A stretch of 64,000 nt of DNA. Origin: Chloroflexi bacterium UBA6077. GTDB lineage: Bacteria > Chloroflexota > UBA6077. The notes below the pieces were generated by a model. It did no database searches. It was not told the DNA's origin and saw only the letters and a list, made by a program, of their open reading frames with translations. The position numbers and the translations under genes are program-made. Within the stretch, counting starts at the first letter, position 1; every line of letters starts with the position of its first letter. The DNA is taken from positions 21,195 through 85,194 of the forward strand of contig DIXP01000109.1 in NCBI GenBank assembly GCA_002436065.1, written 5' to 3'. This document shows, piece after piece, positions 56,080 through 64,000 of this stretch.

Positions 56080-57081
56080 ATGGATCCGACACGTGATGAT
56101 CTATTGACGATGTACCGATGGATGGTACTGAGCAGGGTGTTTGACCTGCGGGTGTGCGACCTGTTCAAGGAACGCTCTATTCCGGAGGGGCAGCATGCCA
56201 GCACCGGGCAGGAGGCCATTGGCGTGGGAGGCTGCTACGGCCTTCGACCCGACGACGTAGTATCCCCGTCTATGCGATCTCGGGTTGCCAGACTCATGCG
56301 CGGCATCACCCCCAAGGAGCACATGGCCGCGATGCTCGGCAAGGTAACGGGAGGGGTAGCCCGAGGCCGCCACGTATCCCGCCACATGGGCGACATGAAG
56401 CTGGGGGTGATCCCTGGCACCGCATCCATCGGCTCCATCATGGCTGTAGCCACGGGAGCGGGACTCGCCTGCAAGATGAACGGCAAGGGCCAGGTCGTGG
56501 TGTCCTTCTTTGGCGATGGAGCCTCCAACGCCGGCGTCTTTCATGAGAGTCTCAACTGCGCCTCCATCTACAAGCTGCCGGTGATCTTCATCTGCGAGAA
56601 CAACCAGTACGCCATCAGCACCCACATCAGCCACTCCATGGCCGTCAAGGACATGGCCGACCGGGCTATCGGCTACGGCATGCCCGGCAAGGTCGTGGAC
56701 GGCAACGACGTCCTGGAGGTGTACAGGGCGACCCAGCAGGCCGTGGAGAGGGCCAGGGCAGGAGAAGGACCGAGCCTGCTCGAGTGCAAGACCTACAGAT
56801 GGCGAGGACACACGGAGATGAACCCACCAAAGGAGTACAGGGTTTCCGGTGACGAGTACGACGCCTGGCTGGAGCGGTGCCCCATCAAGCGGCTGAAGGA
56901 GCAGCTGCTGCGCGACGGCGTCACCCGAGAGGAGGAGCTCGCCGCGATCGACTCCGAGGTATCTCGCGAGGTCGAGGAGGCCGTCCAGTTTGGGATCGAG
57001 AGCCCCTACCCACCCCTGGAGGATCTCTATGCCGATATCGTCGCTCCGGTGGGAGCCGGTGCCCATGGGGAGGTGAAGTGA
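56080..57081 (+). CDS. 2-oxoacid/acetoin dehydrogenase E1 component, alpha subunit
   Basis: A 333-residue TPP enzyme subunit. Blocks are LLTMYRWMVLSRVFDLRVCD, GQHASTGQEAIGVGGCYGL, SRHMGDMKLGVIPGTASIGS and the TPP/Mg motif from VSFFGDGASNAGVFHESLN to IFICENNQYAIS. TYRWRGHTEMNP is the region of the regulatory/phospho-loop. It decarboxylates a 2-oxoacid or cleaves acetoin and passes the acyl group to lipoyl-E2. The length and the GQHASTGQEA variant fit acetoin or branched-chain types as well as pyruvate. AAAGGAG lies nine bases ahead of ATG 56080. It overlaps the beta-subunit gene by one base. Confidence 0.92.
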   Translation: MDPTRDDLLTMYRWMVLSRVFDLRVCDLFKERSIPEGQHASTGQEAIGVGGCYGLRPDDVVSPSMRSRVARLMRGITPKEHMAAMLGKVTGGVARGRHVSRHMGDMKLGVIPGTASIGSIMAVATGAGLACKMNGKGQVVVSFFGDGASNAGVFHESLNCASIYKLPVIFICENNQYAISTHISHSMAVKDMADRAIGYGMPGKVVDGNDVLEVYRATQQAVERARAGEGPSLLECKTYRWRGHTEMNPPKEYRVSGDEYDAWLERCPIKRLKEQLLRDGVTREEELAAIDSEVSREVEEAVQFGIESPYPPLEDLYADIVAPVGAGAHGEVK

Positions 57082-58055
57082 TGAGAGAGCTGACGCTTCG
57101 AGATGCCGTATGTGAAGCGATGCGCCAGGAGATGAAAGCCGACCCCAAGGTGTTCCTGATGGGGGAGGATGTCGGCGCATTTGGCGGACCACTCAAGACC
57201 AGCCGAGGACTGCTGGATGAGTTCGGTGCCGGCCGGGTCATAGACACCCCAATCTGCGAGCAGACCATGGTCGGCATGGGAGTGGGGGCGGCCCTGATGG
57301 GCTACAGACCCATAGTGGAGGTGATGTTCTGCGACCTCTTGGCGCTGGCCTCGGACCAGATGGTCAACCATGCCGCCAAGATGCGCTACCTATGCGGGGG
57401 CGAGACCACCGTACCCATGGTGGTGAGGACCGCCACCGGAGTGGGCTTCGGCCACGGGGTGCACCACAGCCAGAGCTTCGAGACCTGGTTCACCCATGTG
57501 CCGGGGCTGAAGGTCGTGATGCCGGTCACCCCCTACGAAGCCAAAGGGATGCTCACCTCGGCCATTAGGGACGAAGACCCCGTGCTGTTCCTGGAGCACA
57601 AACGGCTGTATGCCACCAAGGGCGACGTCCCCGAGGAGTCCTACGAGATCCCCCTGAACGAGGCCCATATCAAGCGCGAGGGTACTGACGCCACCATCCT
57701 CGCCTATGGGTTGATGGTTTCGACAGCCCTGGTGGCAGCGGAGGAGCTTGCCCAGAAGGGCGTGAGCGTGGAGGTAGTGGACCTCCGCAGCCTATCCCCC
57801 CTGGATAAGTCCACGATCCTTGGTTCCGTGGAGAAGACCGGCAGGGTTGTGATAGCCCACGAGGCCTGGAAGGCGGGAGGTGTGGGAGCCGAGGTGTCGG
57901 CCATGATCGCCGAGGAGGCACTCAACTACCTTGATGCCCCCATCCAGAGGGTGGCCCCTCCCCACGTACACGTGCCCTACTCCATCCGGTTGGAAGATGC
58001 GTTCGTGCCGAGCAGCGCCGACATCGTCCGTGCGGTGGAGAAGGCTCTAGCCTAA
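57081..58055 (+). CDS. 2-oxoacid/acetoin dehydrogenase E1 component, beta subunit
   Basis: A 324-residue transketolase-like beta subunit. It starts at the ATG overlapping the alpha stop (TGATG), with GGGGAGG ahead. Motifs are RDAVCEAMRQEMKADPKVFL, MGEDVGAFGGPLKTSRGLLD, RVIDTPICEQTMVGMGVGAA (the TPP-activating Glu lies in the E-D or C-E-Q segments), FEPVLF-type EDPVLFLEHKRLY, and the C-terminal transketolase domain VEVVDLRSLSPLDKSTILGS. It forms an alpha2beta2 E1. It is followed by E2 after 12 bases. Confidence 0.93.
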   Translation: MRELTLRDAVCEAMRQEMKADPKVFLMGEDVGAFGGPLKTSRGLLDEFGAGRVIDTPICEQTMVGMGVGAALMGYRPIVEVMFCDLLALASDQMVNHAAKMRYLCGGETTVPMVVRTATGVGFGHGVHHSQSFETWFTHVPGLKVVMPVTPYEAKGMLTSAIRDEDPVLFLEHKRLYATKGDVPEESYEIPLNEAHIKREGTDATILAYGLMVSTALVAAEELAQKGVSVEVVDLRSLSPLDKSTILGSVEKTGRVVIAHEAWKAGGVGAEVSAMIAEEALNYLDAPIQRVAPPHVHVPYSIRLEDAFVPSSADIVRAVEKALA

Positions 58056-58067
58056 CGAAGGAGGGAC

Positions 58068-59246
58068 GTGGACACCATGGAAGTAAAGATGCCCAAGCTG
58101 GGCGAGACCATGCTGGAAGGAGTCATCACCCGGTGGCTGAAGAAGCAGGGTGACGAGGTGAGCCGGGGCGAAGTGCTGGTGGAGGTTGAGACCGACAAGG
58201 CGATCAGCGAGGTGACGGCCCCCTCCAGCGGCATGTTGGAAAGGATCCTGGCGGCCGAGGGCATCGCCGTGAAGGTGGGTGATGCCTTCGCCCTGCTGGC
58301 AGTTGAGGGGGAGGCAGTAGCCCCCGAGGTGGCCTCCCCGCAGGCAGCAGCAACCGCTTCGGTGCCAGCCCCGAGTCACGATGTTGCGCGCAACGCGGTG
58401 CAGGAGCTTGCGCCCAACCTGGCGCCGGTAGCCAGAGCCGGGCGGGTACTGGCCACCCCCGCAGCCAAGCGGCTTGCCAGGGAGAAGGGGGTTGCGCTGG
58501 AGTCGATAGCCGGCACCGGACCCGATGGAGCGATCACCGAGCGGGACGTGGAGACGGCCTCATCCCCCAGTCCCGAGGTGAAGGACGCCGAGATCGTCGA
58601 TCTGGTCGGTGCGCGGAAGGTGATCGCGGAGCGGATGCTGGAGAGCCGGCAGAAGACAGCGCACGTAACCACCTTCACGGACGTGAACGTGACCCGCATA
58701 GGCGAGCTGAGGAAGGGGATTGGCGCCACCTACACCGCGTTCGTGGTGAAGGCGGTGGCCTCGGCTCTGCCGAACTACCCCTACGTCAACTCCTCCATTC
58801 AGGGCAATCGGATACTGCTCTGGAAGCGAGTCCATATGGGGGTAGCTGTAGCTGCTGGAGAGACGCTGCTGGTGCCTGTGATCCGTGACGCCGACAGGAA
58901 GAGCCTGCGGGCCATATCCGAGGAGCTGTCGATACTGGCGGAGAAGGGGCGCAATCGGCAGCTCACGTCCGAGGAGATGCAGGGAGCGACCTTCACGATC
59001 TCGAATGCTGGGGTATTCGGCGCCCTCTTCACCACGCCGATCATCAACCTGCCGCAGAGTGGCATCCTGGGCACCGGCCGTGTCAGCCGAGTGCCGGTGG
59101 TGAAGGGAGACCGGATCGTGATCGGGGAGGTGATGTACCTCAGCTTCACCTACGACCACAGGGTGGTGGATGGCGGTCCGGCAGCCCAGTTCCTGCGGAG
59201 TGTCAAGGAGATCCTGGAAAACCCCGATGGGCTGCTGGAAGCCTGA
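58068..59246 (+). CDS. Dihydrolipoamide acyltransferase, E2 component
   Basis: A 392-residue E2. The N-terminal lipoyl domain (EVKMPKLGETMLEGVITRWL) carries the lipoylated lysine in VETDKAISEV (about K44). A Pro/Ala linker follows. The peripheral-subunit-binding domain is ATPAAKRLAREKGVALESIA and GTGPDGAITERDV. The catalytic domain runs from VGARKVIAERMLESRQ to the active-site SFTYDHRVVDGGPA (HxxxDG). Only one lipoyl domain is present. GTG 58068 (or ATG 58077) lies after AAGGAGG. No E3 (dihydrolipoamide dehydrogenase) gene follows, so E3 must be shared from elsewhere in the genome. Confidence 0.93.
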   Translation: MDTMEVKMPKLGETMLEGVITRWLKKQGDEVSRGEVLVEVETDKAISEVTAPSSGMLERILAAEGIAVKVGDAFALLAVEGEAVAPEVASPQAAATASVPAPSHDVARNAVQELAPNLAPVARAGRVLATPAAKRLAREKGVALESIAGTGPDGAITERDVETASSPSPEVKDAEIVDLVGARKVIAERMLESRQKTAHVTTFTDVNVTRIGELRKGIGATYTAFVVKAVASALPNYPYVNSSIQGNRILLWKRVHMGVAVAAGETLLVPVIRDADRKSLRAISEELSILAEKGRNRQLTSEEMQGATFTISNAGVFGALFTTPIINLPQSGILGTGRVSRVPVVKGDRIVIGEVMYLSFTYDHRVVDGGPAAQFLRSVKEILENPDGLLEA

Positions 59247-59301
59247 TCACCCTGCCATTCTCAGTGGCCCACCCTGTCATTCTGACAGGTCGCCACTTGG
59301 G

Positions 59302-59391
59302 TGTCATTCTGAGCAGGCCGCAGCCTGCGAAGAATCTCCTGTTGACATAGTACCAGGAGATTCTTCGGCGCTGCGGCGCCTCAGAATGACA
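59302..59391. repeat. Intact TGTCATTCTGAG palindromic repeat
   Basis: The ends are TGTCATTCTGAGCAGGCCGC and its near complement GCTGCGGCGCCTCAGAATGACA. Inner arms GAAGAATCTCCTG and CAGGAGATTCTTC pair around a loop. Partial copies (CCTGTCATTCTGACAGG at 59271) lie beside it. The gene-free stretch 59247-59518 is filled mainly by these words. Confidence 0.8.
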
Positions 59392-59518
59392 GCGTTGTGG
59401 GCGGCACCCCAGAATGACAAGGCACTAGGCGCCGCATCAGAATGGCAATGACAGGGCTGCCTGCTCAGGAGGACAAGGAACGGCGCAGCATTTACGAAGA
59501 CTCATTCAAGGAGGACAG

Positions 59519-60556
59519 ATGAAGGCGCTGGTGTGTTACGACCGAGCCCCCGGCTGCATGGAATTGCGAGATCTGCCCGAGCCCGAGATGGCCGACGATG
59601 AGATGCTGGTGGAGGTGGCCTTCGCGGGCATATGTGGGTCCGACCTGAAGCTGTACCACGGCAACCACCCGCACGCGACACCCCCCATCGTGCCCGGGCA
59701 CGAGTTCAGCGGAACGATAGCCCGAGTGGGCAGCGCCATCAAGAAGTTTCGTCCCGGGGATCGGATCACCGGTCTAGGCAAGGTCTACCCCGAGGGCACG
59801 GTGGTGGGCGACGATGACAACATCAACAGCCCATCTGGGACGAAGGTCGCTGGGCTTCACATGGACGGGGCATTCGCCCGATACCTCACGATGAAGGAGC
59901 GCTTCGCTCTGAAGCTGCCGGACGAGGTGAGTCTACGAGCAGCGGCTGTGTGCGAGCCCCTGGGCATAGCCCTCAACGCGGTGATGGAGAGAGCACGGCT
60001 TCAGCCCTTCCACCGGGTGCTCGTCTCCGGTCCTGGCCCCGTGGGGCTATTGGTGGTGCAGGTGGCCCGTCTGTATGGCGCCGAGGTGATGGTAGCCGGA
60101 ACCTCCGTCGATGAAGGCAGGCTCGCCCTGGCTCGCACACTGGGTGCGACAGAGACCATCGATGTGCAGAAGCAGGATCTTGCGGATGCAGTCGCCAGCT
60201 TCACTGGAGGCCAGGGCATGGATGCGGCGTTCGAGTGCGCCGGGGCTGCCGGTTCGGTGAACAACTGCCTGGCGTCGTTGCGTTGGTACGGACAGCACGT
60301 CCAGATCGGGACTTTCCCGGCGGGCAAGCAGGTGGAGGTGCTGTTGAATCACGTCCTGTTCAAAGAGCTGACCATCTCCGGTGTCTACGGCCACGTCTGG
60401 AGCTACTGGGCCAAAGGGCTGCGACTCCTGTCTCAGCACAGGGTTAGCACCGAGGCTGTCGCTTCCCACACCTTCCCCCTCAGCCGCTGGCAGGAAGCGT
60501 TCGATGTTGCTGAGCGGCGTGAAGGCGTCAAGGTGCTGATAACCCCGGAGGACTAA
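59519..60556 (+). CDS. Medium-chain zinc-type dehydrogenase (threonine/sorbitol dehydrogenase-like)
   Basis: A 345-residue MDR protein. The catalytic zinc site has C39 in VAFAGICGSDLKLYHG and the H-E pair in PPIVPGHEFSGTIARVGS. VCEPLGIALNAV is the usual E-P-L segment. The Rossmann motif is VLVSGPGPVGLLVVQVARL. The structural-zinc loop normally has four cysteines after PGDRI. Here the segment RITGLGKVYPEGTVVGDDDN has none, so that zinc is absent. The substrate is some secondary alcohol or amino alcohol. GAGGACAG precedes the ATG. Its 3' end has been tandemly duplicated (60570-60609). Confidence 0.88.
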   Translation: MKALVCYDRAPGCMELRDLPEPEMADDEMLVEVAFAGICGSDLKLYHGNHPHATPPIVPGHEFSGTIARVGSAIKKFRPGDRITGLGKVYPEGTVVGDDDNINSPSGTKVAGLHMDGAFARYLTMKERFALKLPDEVSLRAAAVCEPLGIALNAVMERARLQPFHRVLVSGPGPVGLLVVQVARLYGAEVMVAGTSVDEGRLALARTLGATETIDVQKQDLADAVASFTGGQGMDAAFECAGAAGSVNNCLASLRWYGQHVQIGTFPAGKQVEVLLNHVLFKELTISGVYGHVWSYWAKGLRLLSQHRVSTEAVASHTFPLSRWQEAFDVAERREGVKVLITPED

Positions 60557-60609
60557 GCATCCCGATGCCAAAGGTGTTGATAACGCCGGAGGTCCAAGCA
60601 TTCCGACGT
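60529..60609 (+). repeat. 40-bp tandem duplication of the dehydrogenase 3' end
   Basis: The unit AAGGTGCTGATAACCCCGGA...GGACTAAGCATC (60529-60568) is repeated at 60570-60609 with a few changes (AAGGTGTTGATAACGCCGGA). The first copy encodes the last residues and stop; the second is untranslated. Confidence 0.75.
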
Positions 60610-60613
60610 CACC

Positions 60614-60668
60614 TGTCACTCTGAGCACCCCCATCCCTGTCATCCTGAGCGGGGAGCGAAGGATCTTC
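60614..60668. repeat. Partial copies of the TGTCATCCTGAG repeat
   Basis: TGTCACTCTGAGCACCCCC at 60614 is followed by TGTCATCCTGAGCGGGGAGC and GAAGGATCTTC at 60638-60668. It lies between the dehydrogenase and tctB. Confidence 0.75.
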
Positions 60669-60757
60669 TGGTGGGGTAGGCACGATTTATTTTTCACATG
60701 AAGCGTCGCAGCGTCAGAGAATCGCCGGTAGCGAATTCCTTATCGAGGGGGACACTA

Positions 60758-61252
60758 ATGACCTCCACCAGCCGAATGGGTGACATGGTGGGCGGCGGCA
60801 TCGCCCTCCTGCTCGGGGTCTATTATCTGTTTCAGGCATTTCAGCTAAAGTTCTGGACGGTGGGAGGCAATCCCGGCGCTGGTTTCATGCCCACCGCGCT
60901 GGGAGTTGCGCTCATCTTCCTATCGCTCATCCTGATCGGCAAGACGTGGCGAGAGGGAGCTAGAGCCACGGCTGAGGTCAGGGCGCCCATGGATCCGACG
61001 GTCCTGAAGCGCCCTTTCCTAATCCTCGTGGCCCTGGCTGGCTACGTCCTGCTGTTCCCATACCTGGGGTATGTTCTGACCAGCATTGGCCTGGTCGGCT
61101 TCCTTCTCTGGGCCTTCGATCCGTCCGAACCCAGCCGCCTGAAGTTGACGCGAACGATCGTCGTGAGCACCAGCGTCGTGATCCTCTTCTATCTGATTTT
61201 CGGCATTGCGTTGAGAGTCGAGATCCCGCCTTGGCCAACTCTTCTTGACTGA
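60758..61252 (+). CDS. tctB: Tripartite tricarboxylate transporter small membrane subunit
   Basis: A 164-residue membrane protein with four predicted helices: GGGIALLLGVYYLFQAFQL, GAGFMPTALGVALIFLSLIL, PFLILVALAGYVLLFPYLG and IVVSTSVVILFYLIFGIAL. The FWTVGGNPGAGFMP loop after helix 1 is characteristic of TctB. ATG 60758 with GAGGGGG ahead is preferred over 60698, which would start inside repeat sequence. It is followed by tctA after 27 bases, then a cupin and a tctC, giving a complete TctABC set. Confidence 0.88.
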   Translation: MTSTSRMGDMVGGGIALLLGVYYLFQAFQLKFWTVGGNPGAGFMPTALGVALIFLSLILIGKTWREGARATAEVRAPMDPTVLKRPFLILVALAGYVLLFPYLGYVLTSIGLVGFLLWAFDPSEPSRLKLTRTIVVSTSVVILFYLIFGIALRVEIPPWPTLLD

Positions 61253-61279
61253 TAACCTTCCGTACAAACGAGGTGTGGA

Positions 61280-62803
61280 ATGGACATCCTGCAAGGACTG
61301 CTCACGGGCTTTGCCGGAGCGCTGACCAGCAATAACCTGCTGGCCTGTTTCCTCGGCGTGTTGTGGGGTACTCTGGTGGGAGTGCTGCCCGGCATCGGGC
61401 CCGTGGGTGGATTAGTGCTGCTTCTGCCGCTCACCTACCAACTGGACGTCACGACCGGCATGGTGATGATGGCAGGCATCTACTACGGCACGATGTACGG
61501 GGGCTCCACCACCTCCATTCTCGCCAACATCCCAGGTGAGGTAGCTACAGTCGTCACCTGTTTGGATGGCCATCAGATGGCCTTAAAAGGAAGGGCAGGG
61601 CCCGCTCTCGCCATCGCAGCCGTAGCATCCTTCGTGGCAGGCACTGTGGCCGTCATCGGACTCACCCTCATCGCCCCTCCCCTTGTGTCGGTATCTCTCA
61701 GCTTCGGTCCCCCAGAGTTCTTTGCACTGATGTTCCTTGGACTCAGCATGGTGTCCTACCTGTCGGGCAATTCGATCGTAAGAGGGCTGATGATGGCCGT
61801 TTTCGGGCTCATGTTGGGCACGGTGGGGGTGGACATCATCACAGGCACCTATCGCTACACCTTCGGAAACGCACATCTAATGAGCGGCATCGATCTGGTA
61901 CCCGTGGCCATCGGGATCTTCGGAGTCGGGGAAGTGCTCGCCAGCCTGGAGGGTAATGTCAAACAAGACCTGATCCAGCCCAATCTCTTCGACTTTCGAA
62001 GGATGATGCCCACGGGAAATGACTGGCGACGAGCAACTCCCGCCATGCTGCGCGGCTCCTTCCTGGGGTTCTTCATAGGGATCCTGCCCGGCGCCGCAGC
62101 CGTGGTCAGCTCCTTCATGTCCTACGCGCTGGAGAAGAGACTGTCCAAGCATCCGGAGCAGTTCGGGACAGGAGCCATCGAAGGCGTGGCCGGACCAGAG
62201 GCTGCCAACAACTCCGCTACCGGTGGCGCAATGATCCCTCTCCTGGCATTAGGTGTTCCGTATAACGTGGTCACGGCCCTGATGCTCAACGCCATGATCG
62301 TCCATGGGATGCACCCGAGTCCCCTGCTGATGAGCAAGCAGCCCGAGTTCTTCTGGACCGTGGTCGCCAGCATGTACGTGGGAAACGCCATGCTCTTGGT
62401 GCTCAATCTACCGTTGGTGGGACTGTGGGCCAGCCTGCTGAGGATCCCCTACCAGTACTTCTTCCCCGTGATCCTGCTGCTCTGTCTAACCGGCGTATAT
62501 GCCGTCAACTACAGGCTGATCGACCTGCAGCTTATGCTGGGGTTTGGCGTCCTCGGCTATCTGATGCGGAAGGCCGACTTCCCCGGCGCTCCAATCCTGC
62601 TGGGCCTGGTTCTGGGCCCGCTCTTCGAGAATGCCCTGGGCCAGTCGATGATCATCTCCTCGGGAAATCCGATGATCTTCGCCACCAGGCCCATATCCGC
62701 GACCATCATGTCGATAGGGATCATCCTGCTCATCTTCCCGGCCCTGAGGTGGCTGATGGGTAAACGGGGGCCGGCCGTAATCCCGCGAGGGCAAGAGCAG
62801 TAG
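61280..62803 (+). CDS. tctA: Tripartite tricarboxylate transporter large permease subunit
   Basis: A 507-residue permease of normal length with about twelve transmembrane helices. Signature segments are WGTLVGVLPGIGPVGGLVLL, GIYYGTMYGGSTTSILANIP, GRAGPALAIAAVASFVAGTV, GVDIITGTYRYTFG, FFIGILPGAAAVVSSFMSYA and GAIEGVAGPEAANNSATGGA. These two PG-rich repeats form the family's conserved transport loops. It couples uptake to the proton or sodium gradient. It probably works with the TctC at 63435 and may also serve the orphan TctC proteins at 30, 37 and 39 kb. Confidence 0.96.
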   Translation: MDILQGLLTGFAGALTSNNLLACFLGVLWGTLVGVLPGIGPVGGLVLLLPLTYQLDVTTGMVMMAGIYYGTMYGGSTTSILANIPGEVATVVTCLDGHQMALKGRAGPALAIAAVASFVAGTVAVIGLTLIAPPLVSVSLSFGPPEFFALMFLGLSMVSYLSGNSIVRGLMMAVFGLMLGTVGVDIITGTYRYTFGNAHLMSGIDLVPVAIGIFGVGEVLASLEGNVKQDLIQPNLFDFRRMMPTGNDWRRATPAMLRGSFLGFFIGILPGAAAVVSSFMSYALEKRLSKHPEQFGTGAIEGVAGPEAANNSATGGAMIPLLALGVPYNVVTALMLNAMIVHGMHPSPLLMSKQPEFFWTVVASMYVGNAMLLVLNLPLVGLWASLLRIPYQYFFPVILLLCLTGVYAVNYRLIDLQLMLGFGVLGYLMRKADFPGAPILLGLVLGPLFENALGQSMIISSGNPMIFATRPISATIMSIGIILLIFPALRWLMGKRGPAVIPRGQEQ

Positions 62804-62851
62804 AGCAGCGGTCTTCCCCTCGCCGCTGGATTACTCCTGGGAGGTTGCCGA

Positions 62852-63217
62852 ATGTCGGGTTTCAGTGTCAATAAGAGCAGCGTGGACGAAGTCCAGGCTC
62901 CGCATCCCTTCCAACGGTATGGCCGGCCGCTGTTCGATGCCGAGACATTGCCGGGCGCCGTAGCCTCGATGATCATCATGCGCTATCCGCCTGATGTGAC
63001 GGGGCCACCACACACCCATCCGGAGGTGGAGCTGTTCTTCTGCCTCCAAGGATCGGGCGAAGTCACCATAGACGACGAGACGCACTTGGTGGAACCGGGC
63101 ACAGCTGTGTATGTCCCATCCGAGGCTACACACCAGCCGAAGAACACGGGGAACACCGATCTTGAACTTCTGGCTGTACTGGTGCCGTCAAGGAACCTGG
63201 CTGCTTGGCGGCGCTAA
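62852..63217 (+). CDS. Small cupin-domain protein
   Basis: A 121-residue single cupin barrel. Motif 1 is GPPHTHPEVELFFCLQGSGE with H-x-H...E metal ligands, and motif 2 is PGTAVYVPSEATHQPKNTG with the final His. The upper N-terminal part is QRYGRPLFDAETLPGAVASM. It may be an isomerase, dioxygenase or ligand-sensing protein for the transported compound. GGGAGG lies ahead of the ATG. It sits between tctA and tctC, all on one strand, so it is likely part of the transport operon. Confidence 0.88.
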   Translation: MSGFSVNKSSVDEVQAPHPFQRYGRPLFDAETLPGAVASMIIMRYPPDVTGPPHTHPEVELFFCLQGSGEVTIDDETHLVEPGTAVYVPSEATHQPKNTGNTDLELLAVLVPSRNLAAWRR

Positions 63218-63238
63218 GCAACTGGCCCGAGTCCAGGT

Positions 63239-63266
63239 CGTCATTCCCGCGAATGCGGGAATCCAG
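63239..63266. repeat. CGTCATTCCCGCGAATGCGGGAATCCAG-type palindrome
   Basis: CATTCCCGC and GCGGGAATCC arms surround GAAT. This is a widely dispersed intergenic palindrome in many proteobacterial and other genomes. Only one copy is present in this window. Confidence 0.75.
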
Positions 63267-63434
63267 CGGCCCGACATAGTGGATGTGATGAGTGCGTCGC
63301 TATGCTGCGGGGAAGGAGGTGAGGCATAGTCCACGGGAGTAGTTAGAGTACTGGTGCGCGCTTGCTGTAGGACTTCCATGAGTTGTAACCCTATGTCGCG
63401 GCAAAGCGATTAGTAGAGAAGGAGGGCAAGGGAA

Positions 63435-64000
63435 ATGAGACTGAGGAACAGAGCCAGGGCAGTGCTGGCGCTGACCTTCGCCATCACACTCCTGGCAACC
63501 ATGTCGGCCTGTAGTGGCTCGACGGCTGCCTCGTATCCCACGAAGGACATCACCTACATAGTGGAATGGGGACAGGGCGGAGCCGCGGACGGCATCGCTC
63601 GCGCTCTCGGCGAGGCCACCACCCCCCACATAGGCAAGCCGATTATGGTGAAGAACGTCGTGGGCGGAGCGGGTGCCGTAGGTGCCCTGGAGTTGGTGCA
63701 GTCCAAGCCGGATGGCTATACCGTGGCCCAGCAACAGGGTTCGGTGGTGACGATCGCACCTCACCTGCAGGATGTAGGTTTCAAGTCGGAGGACTTCCAG
63801 GTTCTCTCCATGGTCTTCACCTTTCCCTTTGTGTGGACCGTGAAGGCCGACTCACCGTACAAGAGCCTGGATGACATAGTGGCCGACGCCAAGAAGCGCC
63901 CTGGGGAGATCACATTCTCCTTCTCGGGCGTGGGAACCGGCGGACACCTGGCCGTCGAGGGGCTGGCAAAGAAGCTGGGGATAAAGCTGAAGATCGTCCC
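63435..64000 (+). CDS. tctC: Tripartite tricarboxylate transporter substrate-binding lipoprotein (TctC), copy 4, partial
   Basis: It is open from ATG 63435, with GGAGGGCAAGGG upstream, to the window edge, giving 188 residues so far. The lipoprotein leader is VLALTFAITLLATMSAC, then SYPTKDITYIVEWGQGGAAD, PIMVKNVVGGAGAVGALELV, KPDGYTVAQQQGSVV and ITFSFSGVGTGGHLAVEGLA. It is distinct from the other three: no Ala/Pro linker, and YPTKDITYIV instead of PEKGKAIT. The C-terminal half lies outside the window. Together with tctB, tctA and the cupin it makes a full transport operon. Confidence 0.9.
   Translation, partial: MRLRNRARAVLALTFAITLLATMSACSGSTAASYPTKDITYIVEWGQGGAADGIARALGEATTPHIGKPIMVKNVVGGAGAVGALELVQSKPDGYTVAQQQGSVVTIAPHLQDVGFKSEDFQVLSMVFTFPFVWTVKADSPYKSLDDIVADAKKRPGEITFSFSGVGTGGHLAVEGLAKKLGIKLKIV

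Overview
The window is a GC-rich bacterial chromosome segment. It is probably from a Chloroflexota genome, perhaps an uncultured or metagenome-assembled one. This is an inference from gene content and order: a helicase-loading block (rplI, dnaB, a DnaD-domain protein and a DnaC/DnaI-like ATPase), a LysM protein with an N-terminal Cys/His cluster, a stand-alone RicT/PSP1 protein, and many dispersed palindromic repeats. No rRNA, tRNA, CRISPR array or phage structural gene was recognised.

Layout. At 0.3-6.5 kb are three secreted proteins: an Asp-box propeller, a multiheme cytochrome and a beta-helix protein. At 6.6-8.9 kb is a scrapyard of toxin-antitoxin genes (VapB with a truncated VapC, and a HicB remnant) around a DUF234-type ATPase. 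At 9-13 kb is the replication block. At 13-21 kb are a LysM protein, an HNH nuclease and a potassium-homeostasis cluster: two TrkA-type proteins, a universal stress protein, a KimA-like permease and KtrB/KtrA. At 21-26 kb are holB, ricT, a PfkB kinase and a secreted glycosidase-like protein.

From 26 to 42.4 kb lies an accessory catabolic region: GabT-like aminotransferase, a MerR-XRE-cupin regulator, an amidohydrolase, three intact tctC-type binding proteins plus one broken copy, a TPP-dependent enzyme, an SDR, a corrinoid protein with a URO-D-type methyltransferase, and a CRP-like regulator fused to a cobalamin-binding module. This region shows repeated segmental duplication and decay: a tctC-TPP block was duplicated and then lost its TPP gene, a cupin fragment was copied, and inverted-repeat elements were inserted, one of them into another repeat. 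A candidate small structured RNA lies at 34.2 kb.

From 42.9 to 52.4 kb are GDPD, DUF2851, CheR, broken histidine-kinase and metallopeptidase fragments, a three-gene operon containing a TIGR04255 protein, an XRE regulator and a DUF4838 protein. From 52.6 kb come a MalT-like LuxR regulator, an excisionase-like HTH protein, E1alpha/E1beta/E2 of a 2-oxoacid dehydrogenase without E3, a medium-chain dehydrogenase, and tctB-tctA-cupin-tctC. The last tctC runs off the window edge.

A possible functional reading is that tripartite tricarboxylate-type transporters import small carboxylates or methylated compounds. Those would be handled by corrinoid-dependent methyl transfer, TPP chemistry and an acyl-CoA-forming dehydrogenase, with the CRP-B12 fusion coupling corrinoid state to transcription. 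The substrates cannot be read from the sequence.
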